A stretch of DNA of 64,000 bases from Duganella sacchari (GCF_900143065.1 NZ_FRCX01000005.1:248001-312000), one strand, 5' to 3'; positions 1 to 9,316 are shown, counted from the first letter of the stretch. Program-made: numbers and translations. The notes: a model not told the origin generated them from the sequence alone.

Positions 1-823
1 ACACCGCATCGCCATCGTAAGTCTTGATGGCGGTGACGACGTCCTCCAGCTTGCGCGCGCAGGTGAGCGCGTTGATGATGTCGTAATGCCGGCGCACTTC
101 AGACTCCGGCAACGCGTCCGCACTCAGGCTGGCGCGGCGCAGCACCTTGTCGGCGACGCTGTGTGCATCATCACGCCAATCGGCGTCACACAGCGCGGCG
201 ATAACCTCGTTGCGCTGCTCTTGCGCGATGAAGTAGTCGCCCAGCCCTGTGAACAGCGCGTCGTGTGCGTTCAGCGCGGCGCCAGTCAGGCCAAGGAACA
301 GACCTGTGCGGCCGGGCATGCGCGGCAGGAACCAGCTGCCGCCCACATCCGGGAACAGGCCGATGGTAATTTCCGGCATGGCGATGCGCGTGGTCGGCGT
401 CATCACGCGATGGCTGGCGCCCGCCAGCAGGCCAAGCCCGCCGCCCATGACAATCCCGCCGCCCCACACCACAATCGGCTTGGGATACACATGTATCAGA
501 TGGTCCAGCCGGTACTCTTCGCTAAAGAAGGCCAGCGCCTCCGGGTTCGGCATGGCCTGCGGCGCTTCCAGGATGGCATTGCGCAGGCTGCGCACGTCGC
601 CGCCTGCGCAAAAAGCCTTGTCGGTGCTGGACTGCAGCACCACGCAAGCGATGGCCGGGTCGGAGGCCCAGTCGCGCAGGGCGATGTACAGCGTGCGTAT
701 CATGTCCAGCGTGAGCGCATGCAGGCTGGCCGGCGCATTCAGCGTCGCAATGCCGACGCGCAGACCACCGTTGCCGGCACGCTGTTCGAGTAGTACCGGA
801 GCGTCAGGGTTCATGTCAGGCAT
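1..823 (-). CDS. 3-hydroxyisobutyryl-CoA hydrolase (ECH/crotonase fold), 3' part cut by window edge
   Basis: Hydrolyses 3-hydroxyisobutyryl-CoA to 3-hydroxyisobutyrate in valine breakdown. About 274 codons are visible before the left edge and the C-terminus is missing. Crotonase features are present: FCAGGD near residues 71-76, a glycine-rich GGGIVMGGGLG oxyanion segment near 121-131 and MPEITIGLFPDVGG near 149-162. That last segment is typical of the hydrolase branch rather than plain enoyl-CoA hydratases. The start at 823 overlaps the upstream hydratase stop by 8 bp; an in-frame ATG at 814 is equally possible. It is fourth in the mmsA-led operon, which fits the assignment. Confidence 0.88.
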   Translation of the reverse strand, partial: MPDMNPDAPVLLEQRAGNGGLRVGIATLNAPASLHALTLDMIRTLYIALRDWASDPAIACVVLQSSTDKAFCAGGDVRSLRNAILEAPQAMPNPEALAFFSEEYRLDHLIHVYPKPIVVWGGGIVMGGGLGLLAGASHRVMTPTTRIAMPEITIGLFPDVGGSWFLPRMPGRTGLFLGLTGAALNAHDALFTGLGDYFIAQEQRNEVIAALCDADWRDDAHSVADKVLRRASLSADALPESEVRRHYDIINALTCARKLEDVVTAIKTYDGDAV

Positions 824-1601
824 TGCGCCACTCCGCAGTACGTTTTTCGAGGAAGGCCTGTACACCTTCTTTCTGGTCCTGCGTATCGAACAGGTCGACA
901 AAGCGTTCGCGCTCCAGCGGCAGCATGTGCTGCGGCGGCAGCGTGCGTGCGCCATCGATGAGCGTCTTGCAGGCCGCGACGCTGCTCGGGCTCTGGCGCG
1001 CAGCTTTTTCTGCCAGGGCCAGTGCCGCTTCCAGTGCGCCGCCGCTGGCGACGACTTCTTCCACCAGGCCGATGGACAATGCGCGCTGAGCATCGATACG
1101 TTCGCCGCACAGGATCATGCGTTTGGCCCAGCCTTCGCCGACCAGCCAGGACAGGCGCTGGCTGCCGCCCGCGCATGGCAGCAGGCCGACCGTCGCTTCC
1201 GGCAGCGCCATCTGCGCATGCTCTTCGGCGATGCGGATGTCGCAGGCCAGCGCACATTCCAGGCCGCCACCCATGGCATAGCCGTTGATGGCGGCGATGC
1301 TGACGCCACGGAAGCCGGCCAGCGCTTCAAACGCCTGGCCGAAGCGCTGGGCCATGGCGCGCGCCACCGCCTTGTCACCGTCGGCAAACAATTTCAGATC
1401 CGCACCGGCAGAGAAGAATTTGCTGCCGCTGCCGGTAACCACCAACGCGTAGATATCGCGCTCGGCATTCAGGTCTGTCACCAGTTCGGCCAGTGCGGCC
1501 AGGCTGTCCAGCGTCCAGGTGTGCGCGGGTGGGTTGTCCAGCGTGATGATGGCGGTATGCTGGCGTCGTTCAACTTGCAGATTGGCGTAGCTTGATTTCA
1601 T
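816..1601 (-). CDS. Enoyl-CoA hydratase (valine pathway)
   Basis: Hydrates an enoyl-CoA, here most likely methacrylyl-CoA in valine degradation. The 261-aa length is normal for the family. The oxyanion segment FFSAGADLK lies near 62-70, and the two catalytic glutamates sit in GGGLE (E115) and PE (E135). Its ATG overlaps the stop of the acyl-CoA dehydrogenase in an ATGA arrangement, so translation is probably coupled. Substrate is inferred from the operon; the fold and reaction type are clear from the motifs. Confidence 0.92.
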   Translation of the reverse strand: MKSSYANLQVERRQHTAIITLDNPPAHTWTLDSLAALAELVTDLNAERDIYALVVTGSGSKFFSAGADLKLFADGDKAVARAMAQRFGQAFEALAGFRGVSIAAINGYAMGGGLECALACDIRIAEEHAQMALPEATVGLLPCAGGSQRLSWLVGEGWAKRMILCGERIDAQRALSIGLVEEVVASGGALEAALALAEKAARQSPSSVAACKTLIDGARTLPPQHMLPLERERFVDLFDTQDQKEGVQAFLEKRTAEWRNA

Positions 1602-2758
1602 TTTAAAGTCTCCGTAGCGCCGTCGCGCAGGATAGCCCTGCCCACGATCACGCGCATGATTTCGTTGGTACCCTCAAGGATTTGATGCACCCGCGTGTCG
1701 CGCACATGGCGCTCCAGCGGATATTCGCGGATGTAGCCATAGCCACCGTGTAGCTGCAGCGCATCGTTGGCGACGTTGAAGCCGGTGTCGGTCGCGAAGC
1801 GTTTGGCCATGGCGCAGAACACGCTGGCGTCCGGATTTTCCTGGTCCAGCTTCCATGCCGCCAGCCGCACCATCTGGCGCGCGGCGACCAGTTCCGTCAC
1901 CATGTCGGCCAGCTTGAACTGCAGCGCCTGGAACTGCGCCAGTTCGCGCCCGAACTGCGCGCGTTCTTTCATATGGTTGCCGGCGCGCGCCAGCGCCGCC
2001 TGCGCCGTACCGACCGAGCAGGCAGCGATGTTGATGCGGCCACCATCCAGCCCCTTCATGGCAATTGCAAAGCCCTGTCCTTCCTCGCCCAGGCGGTGAC
2101 TCACCGGGACGGCGACGTGGTCGAAGTGAATGGTGCGGGTAGGCTGGCTTTTCCAGCCCATCTTCTCTTCGTTCTTGCCGAAACTGATGCCGGGCGTATC
2201 GGCGGGAACGGCCAGCGCGGAGATGCCGCCAGCGCCAGCTTCGCCGGTACGCGCCATCACCACCAGCAGATCCGTGCTGCCTGCGCCGGAGATGAAGGCC
2301 TTGCTGCCATTGATGATGTAATGGTCGCCCTGACGTTCAGCGCGTGTGCGCAGCGAAGCTGCATCCGATCCGGCCTGCGGCTCGGTGAGGCAATAGCTGG
2401 CCAATGCTTCCCCTGCGGCCAGCCGCGCCACCCATTGCCCGCACAGCGCCTGCGTACCCCAGCGTGACACCATCCAGGTTGCCATATTGTGGATCGACAG
2501 ATAGGCCGCAGTGGAAGTGCAACCGCCTGCCAGTTCCTCGAAAATCACCGAGGCGTCCAGCCGTGTCAGGCCAAGGCCGCCGAAATGCTCCGGCGTGTAC
2601 AGGCCGCAGAATCCCAGTTCGCCCGCCTTGGCCAGCGCCTCGCGCGAGAACACGCTTTCCGCATCCCAGCCGGCGGCATGCGGCGCCAGCTCGCCTTCGG
2701 CAAAGTCGCGCGCGGCTTGTTGAAACGCGCGCTGCTCGTCGTTGAGCGCGAAGTCCAT
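1598..2758 (-). CDS. Acyl-CoA dehydrogenase, isobutyryl-CoA dehydrogenase-like
   Basis: FAD flavoenzyme oxidising an acyl-CoA, probably isobutyryl-CoA to methacrylyl-CoA. At 386 aa it has the usual family length. The CLTEPQAGSD segment and the C-terminal LHGGYGY...ILEGTNEIMR segment, which carries the catalytic-base glutamate of short-chain dehydrogenases, are both visible. It starts 3 nt after mmsA stops and overlaps the hydratase by 4 nt, so the operon is tightly packed. Electrons would pass to ETF, which is not encoded here. The isobutyryl preference rests on the valine-operon context; other branched short acyl-CoAs are possible. Confidence 0.9.
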   Translation of the reverse strand: MDFALNDEQRAFQQAARDFAEGELAPHAAGWDAESVFSREALAKAGELGFCGLYTPEHFGGLGLTRLDASVIFEELAGGCTSTAAYLSIHNMATWMVSRWGTQALCGQWVARLAAGEALASYCLTEPQAGSDAASLRTRAERQGDHYIINGSKAFISGAGSTDLLVVMARTGEAGAGGISALAVPADTPGISFGKNEEKMGWKSQPTRTIHFDHVAVPVSHRLGEEGQGFAIAMKGLDGGRINIAACSVGTAQAALARAGNHMKERAQFGRELAQFQALQFKLADMVTELVAARQMVRLAAWKLDQENPDASVFCAMAKRFATDTGFNVANDALQLHGGYGYIREYPLERHVRDTRVHQILEGTNEIMRVIVGRAILRDGATETLK

Positions 2759-2761
2759 GAT

Positions 2762-4264
2762 TTACTTCAGGCTGATGGTGGTGTTGACCTGGCCCACCGA
2801 TGCGGCATCGGCAAACCAGCGCTGGGTGATGGTCTGCGTCTGCGTGTAGAACAGCACCACCTGTTTGCCGTACGGTCCCAGGTCGCCCAGCTTGGAACCG
2901 CGCGAGCCGGTAAAGCTGAACAGCGGTACTGGCACTGGAATCGGCACGTTGATGCCAACCTGGCCGACGTCGATATCCTCCTGGAACTTGCGCGCAGCGG
3001 CGCCGCTCTGCGTGAACAACGCCACGCCGTTGCCATTCGGGTTGGCGTTGACCAAGGCGATGGCGTCGTCCAGCGTGTCCGCTTCCACGACCACCAGCAC
3101 CGGACCAAAGATCTCCTGGTCGTAGACCGCCATGCCAGGCTTGACGCTGGCCAGTATCGTCGGTGCGATGAAATTGCCGTCCGGGTAGCCATCGACCTTG
3201 ATGTTGCGGCCATCCAGCACCAGCCTGGCACCCTGCTCCACACCCTTGGCGATCAGCGACAGCACGCGTTCCTTGGCGGCGCACGACACTACCGGACCGA
3301 GGTCCGGATTGTCCTTGCCGGCGCCGACTTTCAAGGCTGTGGCTTTTTCCGCCAGTTCCGGCAGCCACGCGCGCGCCTCGCCAACCAGCACCGCGACCGA
3401 GGCCGCCATGCAGCGCTGGCCTGCCGCACCAAAGCCTGCGCCCAGCAGCTGATTGATGGTCTGCTCCTTGTTCGCATCCGGCAGCACCACGGCATGGTTC
3501 TTCGCGCCCATCATGCACTGCGCGCGCTTGCCGGCCAGCGTCGCGCGCTGGTAGACGTGTTTGCCGACATGGCTGGAGCCGACGAAGGACACCGCCCTGA
3601 TGTCCGGATGGTCGCACAGCGCATTGACCACATCCTCGCCACCGTGCACCACGTTCAGCACCCCGGCCGGAATACCAGCCTGCAGCGCCAGGCGTACCAG
3701 CTTGACCGTCACCAGCGGATCCTGTTCGGAAGGCTTGAGCACAAAGGTGTTACCGCAGGCGATCGCCATGGGGAACATCCACAGCGGGATCATGGCCGGG
3801 AAATTGAATGGCGTGATACCGGCACAGACACCCAGCGGCTGCAGCACGCTGTAGGTATCGACGCCGCTGGCCACGTTCTGCGCGAACTCGCCCATTTGCA
3901 GACTGCCGATGTTGGCCGCGTGCTCCACCACCTCCAGGCCGCGGAACACATCGCCTTCCGCATCCAGCAGCGTCTTGCCTTGTTCGGCCGTCAGCGTGGC
4001 GGCCAGGTCGGCCATGTTCTCGCGGATCAGCTGCTGGTACTTGAGGAAGATACGGGCACGGGTGCCGATCGGCGTCTTGCGCCAGGTTTTGAACGCGCGC
4101 TGCGCCGCCGATACGGCCTGCGCCACTTCATCGGCGGTTGCGAATGGCACGCGCGCCAGCACTTCCTGCGACGCAGGGTTGACGACGTCGCGCCAGACGG
4201 TGGAACGGGATTCAACCCATTCGCCATTAATCAGCAACGGTACGGTAGGAACAGCCTGGGTCAT
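2762..4264 (-). CDS. mmsA: CoA-acylating methylmalonate-semialdehyde dehydrogenase
   Basis: Oxidises methylmalonate semialdehyde to propionyl-CoA with NAD+ and CoA, the last step of valine catabolism. The 500-aa protein has TPFNFP (151-156), LKPSE (176-180), the catalytic cysteine C285 in AGQRCM, and GAKNH (253-257). In hydrolytic ALDHs that last position carries a general-base glutamate, and its absence is expected for the CoA-acylating branch. The ATG at 4264 has AAGGAG six bases upstream; an in-frame GTG lies one codon earlier. It leads the operon and is divergent from the acyl-CoA regulator at 4420. A paralogue lies at 57578-59071. Confidence 0.93.
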   Translation of the reverse strand: MTQAVPTVPLLINGEWVESRSTVWRDVVNPASQEVLARVPFATADEVAQAVSAAQRAFKTWRKTPIGTRARIFLKYQQLIRENMADLAATLTAEQGKTLLDAEGDVFRGLEVVEHAANIGSLQMGEFAQNVASGVDTYSVLQPLGVCAGITPFNFPAMIPLWMFPMAIACGNTFVLKPSEQDPLVTVKLVRLALQAGIPAGVLNVVHGGEDVVNALCDHPDIRAVSFVGSSHVGKHVYQRATLAGKRAQCMMGAKNHAVVLPDANKEQTINQLLGAGFGAAGQRCMAASVAVLVGEARAWLPELAEKATALKVGAGKDNPDLGPVVSCAAKERVLSLIAKGVEQGARLVLDGRNIKVDGYPDGNFIAPTILASVKPGMAVYDQEIFGPVLVVVEADTLDDAIALVNANPNGNGVALFTQSGAAARKFQEDIDVGQVGINVPIPVPVPLFSFTGSRGSKLGDLGPYGKQVVLFYTQTQTITQRWFADAASVGQVNTTISLK

Positions 4265-4401
4265 CACGGTCTCCTTCTGAGTAATCGAAAAGTAATCGAA
4301 CCGAAAGCTTGCGGTTTTTGCTATTTCTTTGCATTATTCGCTTAACGGGATACGCTGCATAGGCGTAAAAATGCGAGAAATTGCGAAGATTGCGGCGCGA
4401 A

Positions 4402-4409
4402 TTTGCAAA
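4402..4409. promoter_or_regulatory. Candidate operator of the short-chain acyl-CoA regulator
   Basis: TTTGCAAA is a perfect 8-bp palindrome. It is flanked by two identical TTGCGAAG copies at 4381-4388 and 4412-4419, the second ending just before the regulator ATG at 4420. From memory, actinobacterial RamB/PrpR relatives of the adjacent regulator bind TTTGCAAA-like sites. The position in the 155-bp mmsA/regulator divergent region suits autoregulation plus control of the valine operon. Confidence 0.45.
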
Positions 4410-4419
4410 GGTTGCGAAG

Positions 4420-5799
4420 ATGTCGAAAGTTTTCATGGGCGTGCGACTGCAACGCCTGCGCGAGGAGCGCAAGCTGACCCAGGCCGCGCTGGCGGCCATG
4501 CTGAGCATCTCGCCCAGCTATCTGAACCAGATCGAGCGCAACCAGCGACCGCTCACGGTGGCCATCCTGCTGCGCGTGGGTGCGGTGCTCGGCGTCGATC
4601 CGCAGATCTTTTCGGAACACGACAGCGCGGCGCTGGTGGCCGACCTGCGTGACGCGTTCAGCGAACTGCCGGAAGCGGATACCTCGCTGACCGAAATTAA
4701 AAAACTGGTGGAGAACATGCCCGGCGTGGCGCGCGCGGTGCTGCAACTGCAAAGCCGCTACCACATGGCGGCCGAGCGCGCGGCGGCGCTGGAATCGCAG
4801 TTCGATGACGGCAACCGTGGTATCAGCCTGGCGCCGCCATCCGTCGATGAGGAAGTGCGCGACTACCTGAACCAGCGCCAGAACTACATCGATGAACTGG
4901 ACCGCCCTGCCGAGCAGATAGGCGACAGCAGCGCCAGCGCGCTACGTGCGCGGCTGGAGCAGCATGGCGTTACCGTGCTGCCGTCGGAAGACAGTGGTCC
5001 GGCCCGTGGTCGCCGCCTGTATGACGAGGACAAGAAAATCCTCTGGCTGCCGCAGGCGCTGACCGAAAGCCAGCAAGCTTTCCAGATGGCGGCACAACTG
5101 GGCCTGCTGGAACATGCGGACACGGTGCAGGCGCTGGTGCAGGCTGCGGCGTTTTCCGAAACGGCGCGCGACAGCGCACGGCTGGCGCTGTCGAATTACT
5201 TTGCCGGCGCGGTGCGCCTGCCCTACCGGCGCTTCCTGCAAGCGGCCGAAGACTGCCGCTACGATATCGAACTGCTGGCGCAGCACTTCGGCGTCGGCTT
5301 CGAGGCCGTGTGCCATCGCCTGAGCACCATGCAGCGGCCCGGCTACGCGGGCCTGCCCGTGTTCTTCGTCCGCGTGGACCGGGCGGGGAATATCTCCAAG
5401 CGGCAGTCGGCGGCGGCGTTTCACTTCTCGCGTGCCGGCGGCACCTGTCCGCTGTGGGTGGTGTACGAGGCATTCAGCCATCCGGGACAGGTATTACGGC
5501 AGGTGGCGCGCATGCCAGACGGCAGCACCCACCTCTGGATCGCGCGGCAGGTACACAGCGGTCCGGCCGGCTTCATGGCGCCCGGTAAATCGTTCGCCAT
5601 CGCGCTGGGCTGCGACATCAGCCAGGCCCACCGCATGGTCTACGCCAAAGGCCTGGACCTGAGCGCACCCGACGTCGCCACGCCCATCGGCAACGGCTGC
5701 AAGGTCTGCGAACGCAACGACTGTCCGCAACGCGCCTTCCCGTCTATTTTTTCAAACGCGTCGCCCACAGGCAGATCAGCGAACCGGCCGTCACCATGA
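4420..5799 (+). CDS. XRE-family short-chain acyl-CoA regulator (RamB/PrpR/ScfR-like)
   Basis: Transcription factor of the family that senses short acyl-CoAs and controls acetate, propionate or branched-acid catabolism. Residues 6-60 are an XRE helix-turn-helix (LTQAALAAMLSISPSYLNQI). The middle region matches the IrrE/M78-like domain of this family but has no HExxH motif. The C-terminal DUF2083 region ends with CKVCERNDCPQRAF. The start MSKVFMG was chosen at 4420; upstream in-frame codons are operator-like DNA. The last 20 or so residues are read from DNA antisense to the yddG 3' end (56-bp overlap) and do not resemble the usual family tail, so the C-terminus may be altered. Divergent from mmsA, its likely target. 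Confidence 0.85.
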   Translation: MSKVFMGVRLQRLREERKLTQAALAAMLSISPSYLNQIERNQRPLTVAILLRVGAVLGVDPQIFSEHDSAALVADLRDAFSELPEADTSLTEIKKLVENMPGVARAVLQLQSRYHMAAERAAALESQFDDGNRGISLAPPSVDEEVRDYLNQRQNYIDELDRPAEQIGDSSASALRARLEQHGVTVLPSEDSGPARGRRLYDEDKKILWLPQALTESQQAFQMAAQLGLLEHADTVQALVQAAAFSETARDSARLALSNYFAGAVRLPYRRFLQAAEDCRYDIELLAQHFGVGFEAVCHRLSTMQRPGYAGLPVFFVRVDRAGNISKRQSAAAFHFSRAGGTCPLWVVYEAFSHPGQVLRQVARMPDGSTHLWIARQVHSGPAGFMAPGKSFAIALGCDISQAHRMVYAKGLDLSAPDVATPIGNGCKVCERNDCPQRAFPSIFSNASPTGRSANRPSP

Positions 5800-6640
5800 C
5801 CACGCCGTAGAAGAAGCTGGCGCCTGGCCGTATGCCCAGCCATAAACTGGTCAAGGTCGCAGACAGCACCGGCGTGAAGTACGACACGGTTGCCAGCACG
5901 GTCAGGTTGCCATGCTGGATGCCGTAGTTCCAGCACGAGTATGCGGTCGCGGTGAGTGCGCCCAGCAGCAGCACCTGCGCCGCGCCGCTGTAGTTCATGA
6001 CCAGCGCAGGCTCATTGCTGATGCTGTACCTGATCCACAGCGCTGTTGCTGTCAACAGCAGGAACAGCGGCACGGCGTTCTTGCCGCTGCCAAAGCGGCG
6101 CGTCATGACGGAGTAGGCGGCCCACAGAAACGCTGCTGCAAACGCCAGTCCATACGCAACCGGATTGCTCTGCACATGGCGCCACAGCAGTTGAGCAGAC
6201 AGCTCGCCATCGCTCTTGATGACCCAGGCGATACCGGCAAAGCACAGCGCGATCGCCGGCGCCATCAACCAGGACCCGCGCTGAACGCGTGTGACCACGG
6301 CCAGCAGCACGGTCAGGCTGGGCCACAGGTAGTTAATCATGCCGAGTTCAATCGCCTGATGCCTGTCATGCGCAAGGCCGACAGACAAGGCCAGCGCGAT
6401 CTCATACGCGATGAACAGCGTACCGCAGCCGAACAGATACATGGGCGGCAATTCGCGCAGCTTGGGCAGGCCGAGTATCAATGCACCAAGCACGCCGCTC
6501 GTGGTAAAGATCAGTGCAGCGCCGCCGACCGGGCCAAAGACTTCCGAGATGCTGCGGAACAGGCCCAGCGAAGCGCTCCACATCAGGATGGCGGCCATGC
6601 CGATGAGGGTGGACTGCTGCTCGTTCTTAAAACCAGTCAA
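5744..6640 (-). CDS. yddG: DMT-family exporter, YddG-like (aromatic amino acid type)
   Basis: Inner-membrane drug/metabolite transporter with two EamA repeats and about ten hydrophobic segments; 298 aa, as for YddG. The segments GPVGGAA near 37-43 and MINYLWPSL near 100-108 fit this branch. The start codon is TTG at 6640. The next ATG (6598) would cut into the first membrane helix, so TTG is preferred, although its ribosome-binding site is weak. YddG exports aromatic amino acids in enterobacteria; the substrate here is inferred from family only. Convergent with the acyl-CoA regulator. Confidence 0.8.
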   Translation of the reverse strand: MTGFKNEQQSTLIGMAAILMWSASLGLFRSISEVFGPVGGAALIFTTSGVLGALILGLPKLRELPPMYLFGCGTLFIAYEIALALSVGLAHDRHQAIELGMINYLWPSLTVLLAVVTRVQRGSWLMAPAIALCFAGIAWVIKSDGELSAQLLWRHVQSNPVAYGLAFAAAFLWAAYSVMTRRFGSGKNAVPLFLLLTATALWIRYSISNEPALVMNYSGAAQVLLLGALTATAYSCWNYGIQHGNLTVLATVSYFTPVLSATLTSLWLGIRPGASFFYGVVMVTAGSLICLWATRLKK

Positions 6641-6724
6641 AACGCTCGCCCTTGTATGCCGTTGAATGAAGGCTAAAAATATATAGCGTTCAAGCGTCTA
6701 AATCCATGTTTTTTTCGTCTGCCT

Positions 6725-6730
6725 TATAAT
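6725..6730 (+). promoter_or_regulatory. TATAAT -10 element directly before the DUF2946 gene
   Basis: A perfect TATAAT ends 6 nt before the ATG at 6737. If used, transcription would start at or beside the A of the start codon, giving a leaderless or near-leaderless mRNA. No ribosome-binding site precedes this ATG, and no good -35 was seen. Confidence 0.25.
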
Positions 6731-6736
6731 GCTGCC

Positions 6737-7099
6737 ATGATCTCCCTGACCAAGCGACAACTGCTGCATACATGGATTGCCTTGCTGGCCATCCTGTTCA
6801 GCGTACTCGCACCGACAGTCTCCCATGCTGTCGCCGCCAGCAATCCAGTCAGCATGCTGGAAATGTGTACCGTCAACGGCAGCGATGACGGCAAGGCGCC
6901 CACCACCGCCAAGCATGGCATGGAGCATTGCGCCTTCTGCACTGTCCACGGTGGTACGGATGCACTCCCCACCGCTTCTGCGATAGCGCTGGCACGTCAC
7001 GCCGGCCGCGATATCTACCCTCCCCTGTTCTACAGCGCACCGCAGTCCCAGCACACCTGGTCTGCGTCCAACCCGCGCGCGCCGCCTTTCCTGGCCTGA
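6737..7099 (+). CDS. DUF2946-like small exported protein, copper-linked context
   Basis: A 120-aa protein with an N-terminal hydrophobic segment (about residues 11-30), read as a signal peptide or anchor. It then has potential metal ligands: C44, H64-C65-x2-C68 and H71. DUF2946 proteins are often encoded beside copper-handling genes. Here the next gene is an OprC-like copper receptor 91 nt downstream, so the pair may be co-transcribed. Function is unknown; periplasmic copper binding is inference from ligands and neighbour. The start has no clear ribosome-binding site. Confidence 0.72.
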   Translation: MISLTKRQLLHTWIALLAILFSVLAPTVSHAVAASNPVSMLEMCTVNGSDDGKAPTTAKHGMEHCAFCTVHGGTDALPTASAIALARHAGRDIYPPLFYSAPQSQHTWSASNPRAPPFLA

Positions 7100-7190
7100 T
7101 CGTTTTCCCATTCCTGTTTTACATGCCTGCGCGGCGCTGATCGCTGCGCAGCAGTCTGCGCTCGCGCATCACTTTTAAAAAGAACACAAA

Positions 7191-9275
7191 ATGAAACCGC
7201 TCTACATCTCCCTGTGCCTGGCTGCTGCCGGCGTATCCCTGAACACGCACGCTCAAACCATTGATCCGAATACCGAGCCACGCTATAAAGTGATTGTCTC
7301 CGCGCTGGCCAGCAGCTGGCAGCCGCGCCAGAACGGCGCCAGCGATGCAGCGCAACTGCTCAGCGACACGCCTGGCTACAGCGTGGCGGCAGGCGGCGGC
7401 GTGTCCGGCCTGCCGTACGTGAATGGCCTGGGCGACGACCGCCTCAAGATCCGCATTGACGGCATGGAGATCACGTCGGCCTGCGCCAACCACATGAACG
7501 CGCCGCTGTCGTACATCGATCCGAGCCAGGTAAGCCGCATTGACGTGCTGGCGGGCGTCACCTCCGTCAGCGCCGGTGGCGACAGCATCGGCGGCAGCAT
7601 CAACGTCAAATCCGTCGCACCGGTATTTGCCAACACGCCGGACAGCCTGCGCACCAGCGGCAAGCTGTCGCTGAATGGCCGCAGCAACGGCCAGGTCATC
7701 AACAGCGGCGTCTCGGCGGCAATTGCCAGCGACACAATGAGCTTCGGCTACAACGCGGCCTATGCGCGCGGCCATAGCTACGAAGACGGCGACGGCAATC
7801 GGGTACTGGGCAGCCTGTATGAGAGCATCAACCAGTCTGCGGTGCTGGCATTGCGTCGCCAGGACCAGCAGGTGACGGTGCGCGTCGGCACCCAGCACAT
7901 TCCGTATCAAGGTTTTCCTAACCAGTACATGGACATGACCGACAACACCGGCCGCTACGCCAACCTGGCCTATGTGGGCAAGTTCGGCTGGGGCGAGCTG
8001 GATGCGGCAGCCTATTGGCAGAAGACCGATCACGAAATGGGTTTCTTCTCGCCCGAGCGCACTGGCATGATGCCGATGGTGACGCACGGCCGCAATTCCG
8101 GCTACACGTTGAAAGCCAGCCTGCCGCTGGCGGACAACAGCAAACTACGCGTGGGACAGGAATATCACAGCTTCCACCTGGACGACTTCTGGCCCGGCAT
8201 TCCAGGTTCCATGATGATGGGACCACAGACCTATATGAACATCAACGACGGCAAGCGTGACCGCGTGGCCTTGTATGGCGAGGCTGAAACGCAGCACAAT
8301 GCGCAATGGACCTCGCTGCTCGGCGCGCGCTGGGAATCGGTGCGTATGGATGCGGGCGATGTTCAACCCTACGCGGACAATATGATGAATGCGGCGGACG
8401 CCAAAGCCGCTAAAGCCTTCAACGCGCGCGACCGCCATCAGCGCGACAGCAATCTCGATCTGACCGCGATGGGCCGCTTTGAAGCCAACGCCAACACCAG
8501 CTACGAGCTGGCGGCAGCACGCAAGACCCGTTCGCCCAATCTGTATGAGCGCTACTCGTGGGGACGCGGCACCATGGCGATGACCATGACCAACTGGTTC
8601 GGCGATGGCAACGGCTACGTCGGCAACATCGACCTGAAACCGGAGACGGCTTATACGCTGGGCTTCACCGCGCACTGGCATGGCGCGCAACCGGACAGCT
8701 GGTTCGTCAAGCTCAATCCCTACTACAACCGGGTGAAGGATTACATCGACGTCGATGTGCTGGGACAGTTCAATCCCTACATGGCGATGAACGCACGTGG
8801 CGCGCTGCTGCAATTCGCCAACCATGACGCCAGGCTGTATGGCGCTAATCTGTCGTGGAGCGTGCCGGTCAGCGCATTGAAGTTCACCGGTAACGCGGCC
8901 TACACACGCGGCAAGCGCAACGACGGTGGCGACCTGTATCACATCATGCCACTGAATGCCTTGCTGGCACTGGAGTATCAACAAGGCGCGTGGACCAGCC
9001 AGATCGAAACCAGACTGGTCGCGCACAAGGACAATGTCGATGCGCGCCGCCTGGAACCCGAGACTGCAGGCTATGCGCTGCTGAATCTGCGCACCAGCTA
9101 TCAGGTGCAGAAGAATGTGCAGCTGTCGGCCGGCGTCAGCAACCTGTTCGACAAGCAGTATGCTGATCCGATGGGCGGTGTGTACCTGTCTGGCATGAAG
9201 GTGAACAAAGGCGCATTGCGCCCGTTGCCTGGGTATGGCCGTTCCTTCGATCTCGGCATGGTCATCAGCTTTTGA
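7191..9275 (+). CDS. TonB-dependent copper receptor, OprC/NosA-like
   Basis: Outer-membrane 22-strand barrel with N-terminal plug, 694 aa. The signal peptide (about residues 1-21) ends in THAQ. The plug contains ITSACANHMNAPLSY: C98 and M102 form the CxxxM copper site known from Pseudomonas OprC, and H281-E-M283 gives the partner HxM motif. The extracellular loops are strikingly methionine-rich (PNQYMDMTDN, GMMPMVTHG, GSMMMGPQTYMN, GTMAMTMTNW). The C-terminus ends in a hydrophobic strand with terminal Phe. It follows the DUF2946 gene. Copper import is strongly suggested by the conserved ligand set. Confidence 0.9.
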   Translation: MKPLYISLCLAAAGVSLNTHAQTIDPNTEPRYKVIVSALASSWQPRQNGASDAAQLLSDTPGYSVAAGGGVSGLPYVNGLGDDRLKIRIDGMEITSACANHMNAPLSYIDPSQVSRIDVLAGVTSVSAGGDSIGGSINVKSVAPVFANTPDSLRTSGKLSLNGRSNGQVINSGVSAAIASDTMSFGYNAAYARGHSYEDGDGNRVLGSLYESINQSAVLALRRQDQQVTVRVGTQHIPYQGFPNQYMDMTDNTGRYANLAYVGKFGWGELDAAAYWQKTDHEMGFFSPERTGMMPMVTHGRNSGYTLKASLPLADNSKLRVGQEYHSFHLDDFWPGIPGSMMMGPQTYMNINDGKRDRVALYGEAETQHNAQWTSLLGARWESVRMDAGDVQPYADNMMNAADAKAAKAFNARDRHQRDSNLDLTAMGRFEANANTSYELAAARKTRSPNLYERYSWGRGTMAMTMTNWFGDGNGYVGNIDLKPETAYTLGFTAHWHGAQPDSWFVKLNPYYNRVKDYIDVDVLGQFNPYMAMNARGALLQFANHDARLYGANLSWSVPVSALKFTGNAAYTRGKRNDGGDLYHIMPLNALLALEYQQGAWTSQIETRLVAHKDNVDARRLEPETAGYALLNLRTSYQVQKNVQLSAGVSNLFDKQYADPMGGVYLSGMKVNKGALRPLPGYGRSFDLGMVISF

Positions 9276-9316
9276 GCCATAATCGCTGACATCGTGGCGT
9301 TTATGGAGCAGTCTTC

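Noticed and set aside
4280..4300. Direct repeat AGTAATCGAA twice with 11-bp period upstream of mmsA
   Set aside because: Only two copies and no link to a known site; recorded as a curiosity, not as a CRISPR or operator.
2489..4345. Plus-strand frame opposite mmsA and the acyl-CoA dehydrogenase
   Set aside because: Antisense to two genes with clear catalytic motifs; composition is His/Arg/Gln rich without recognisable family.
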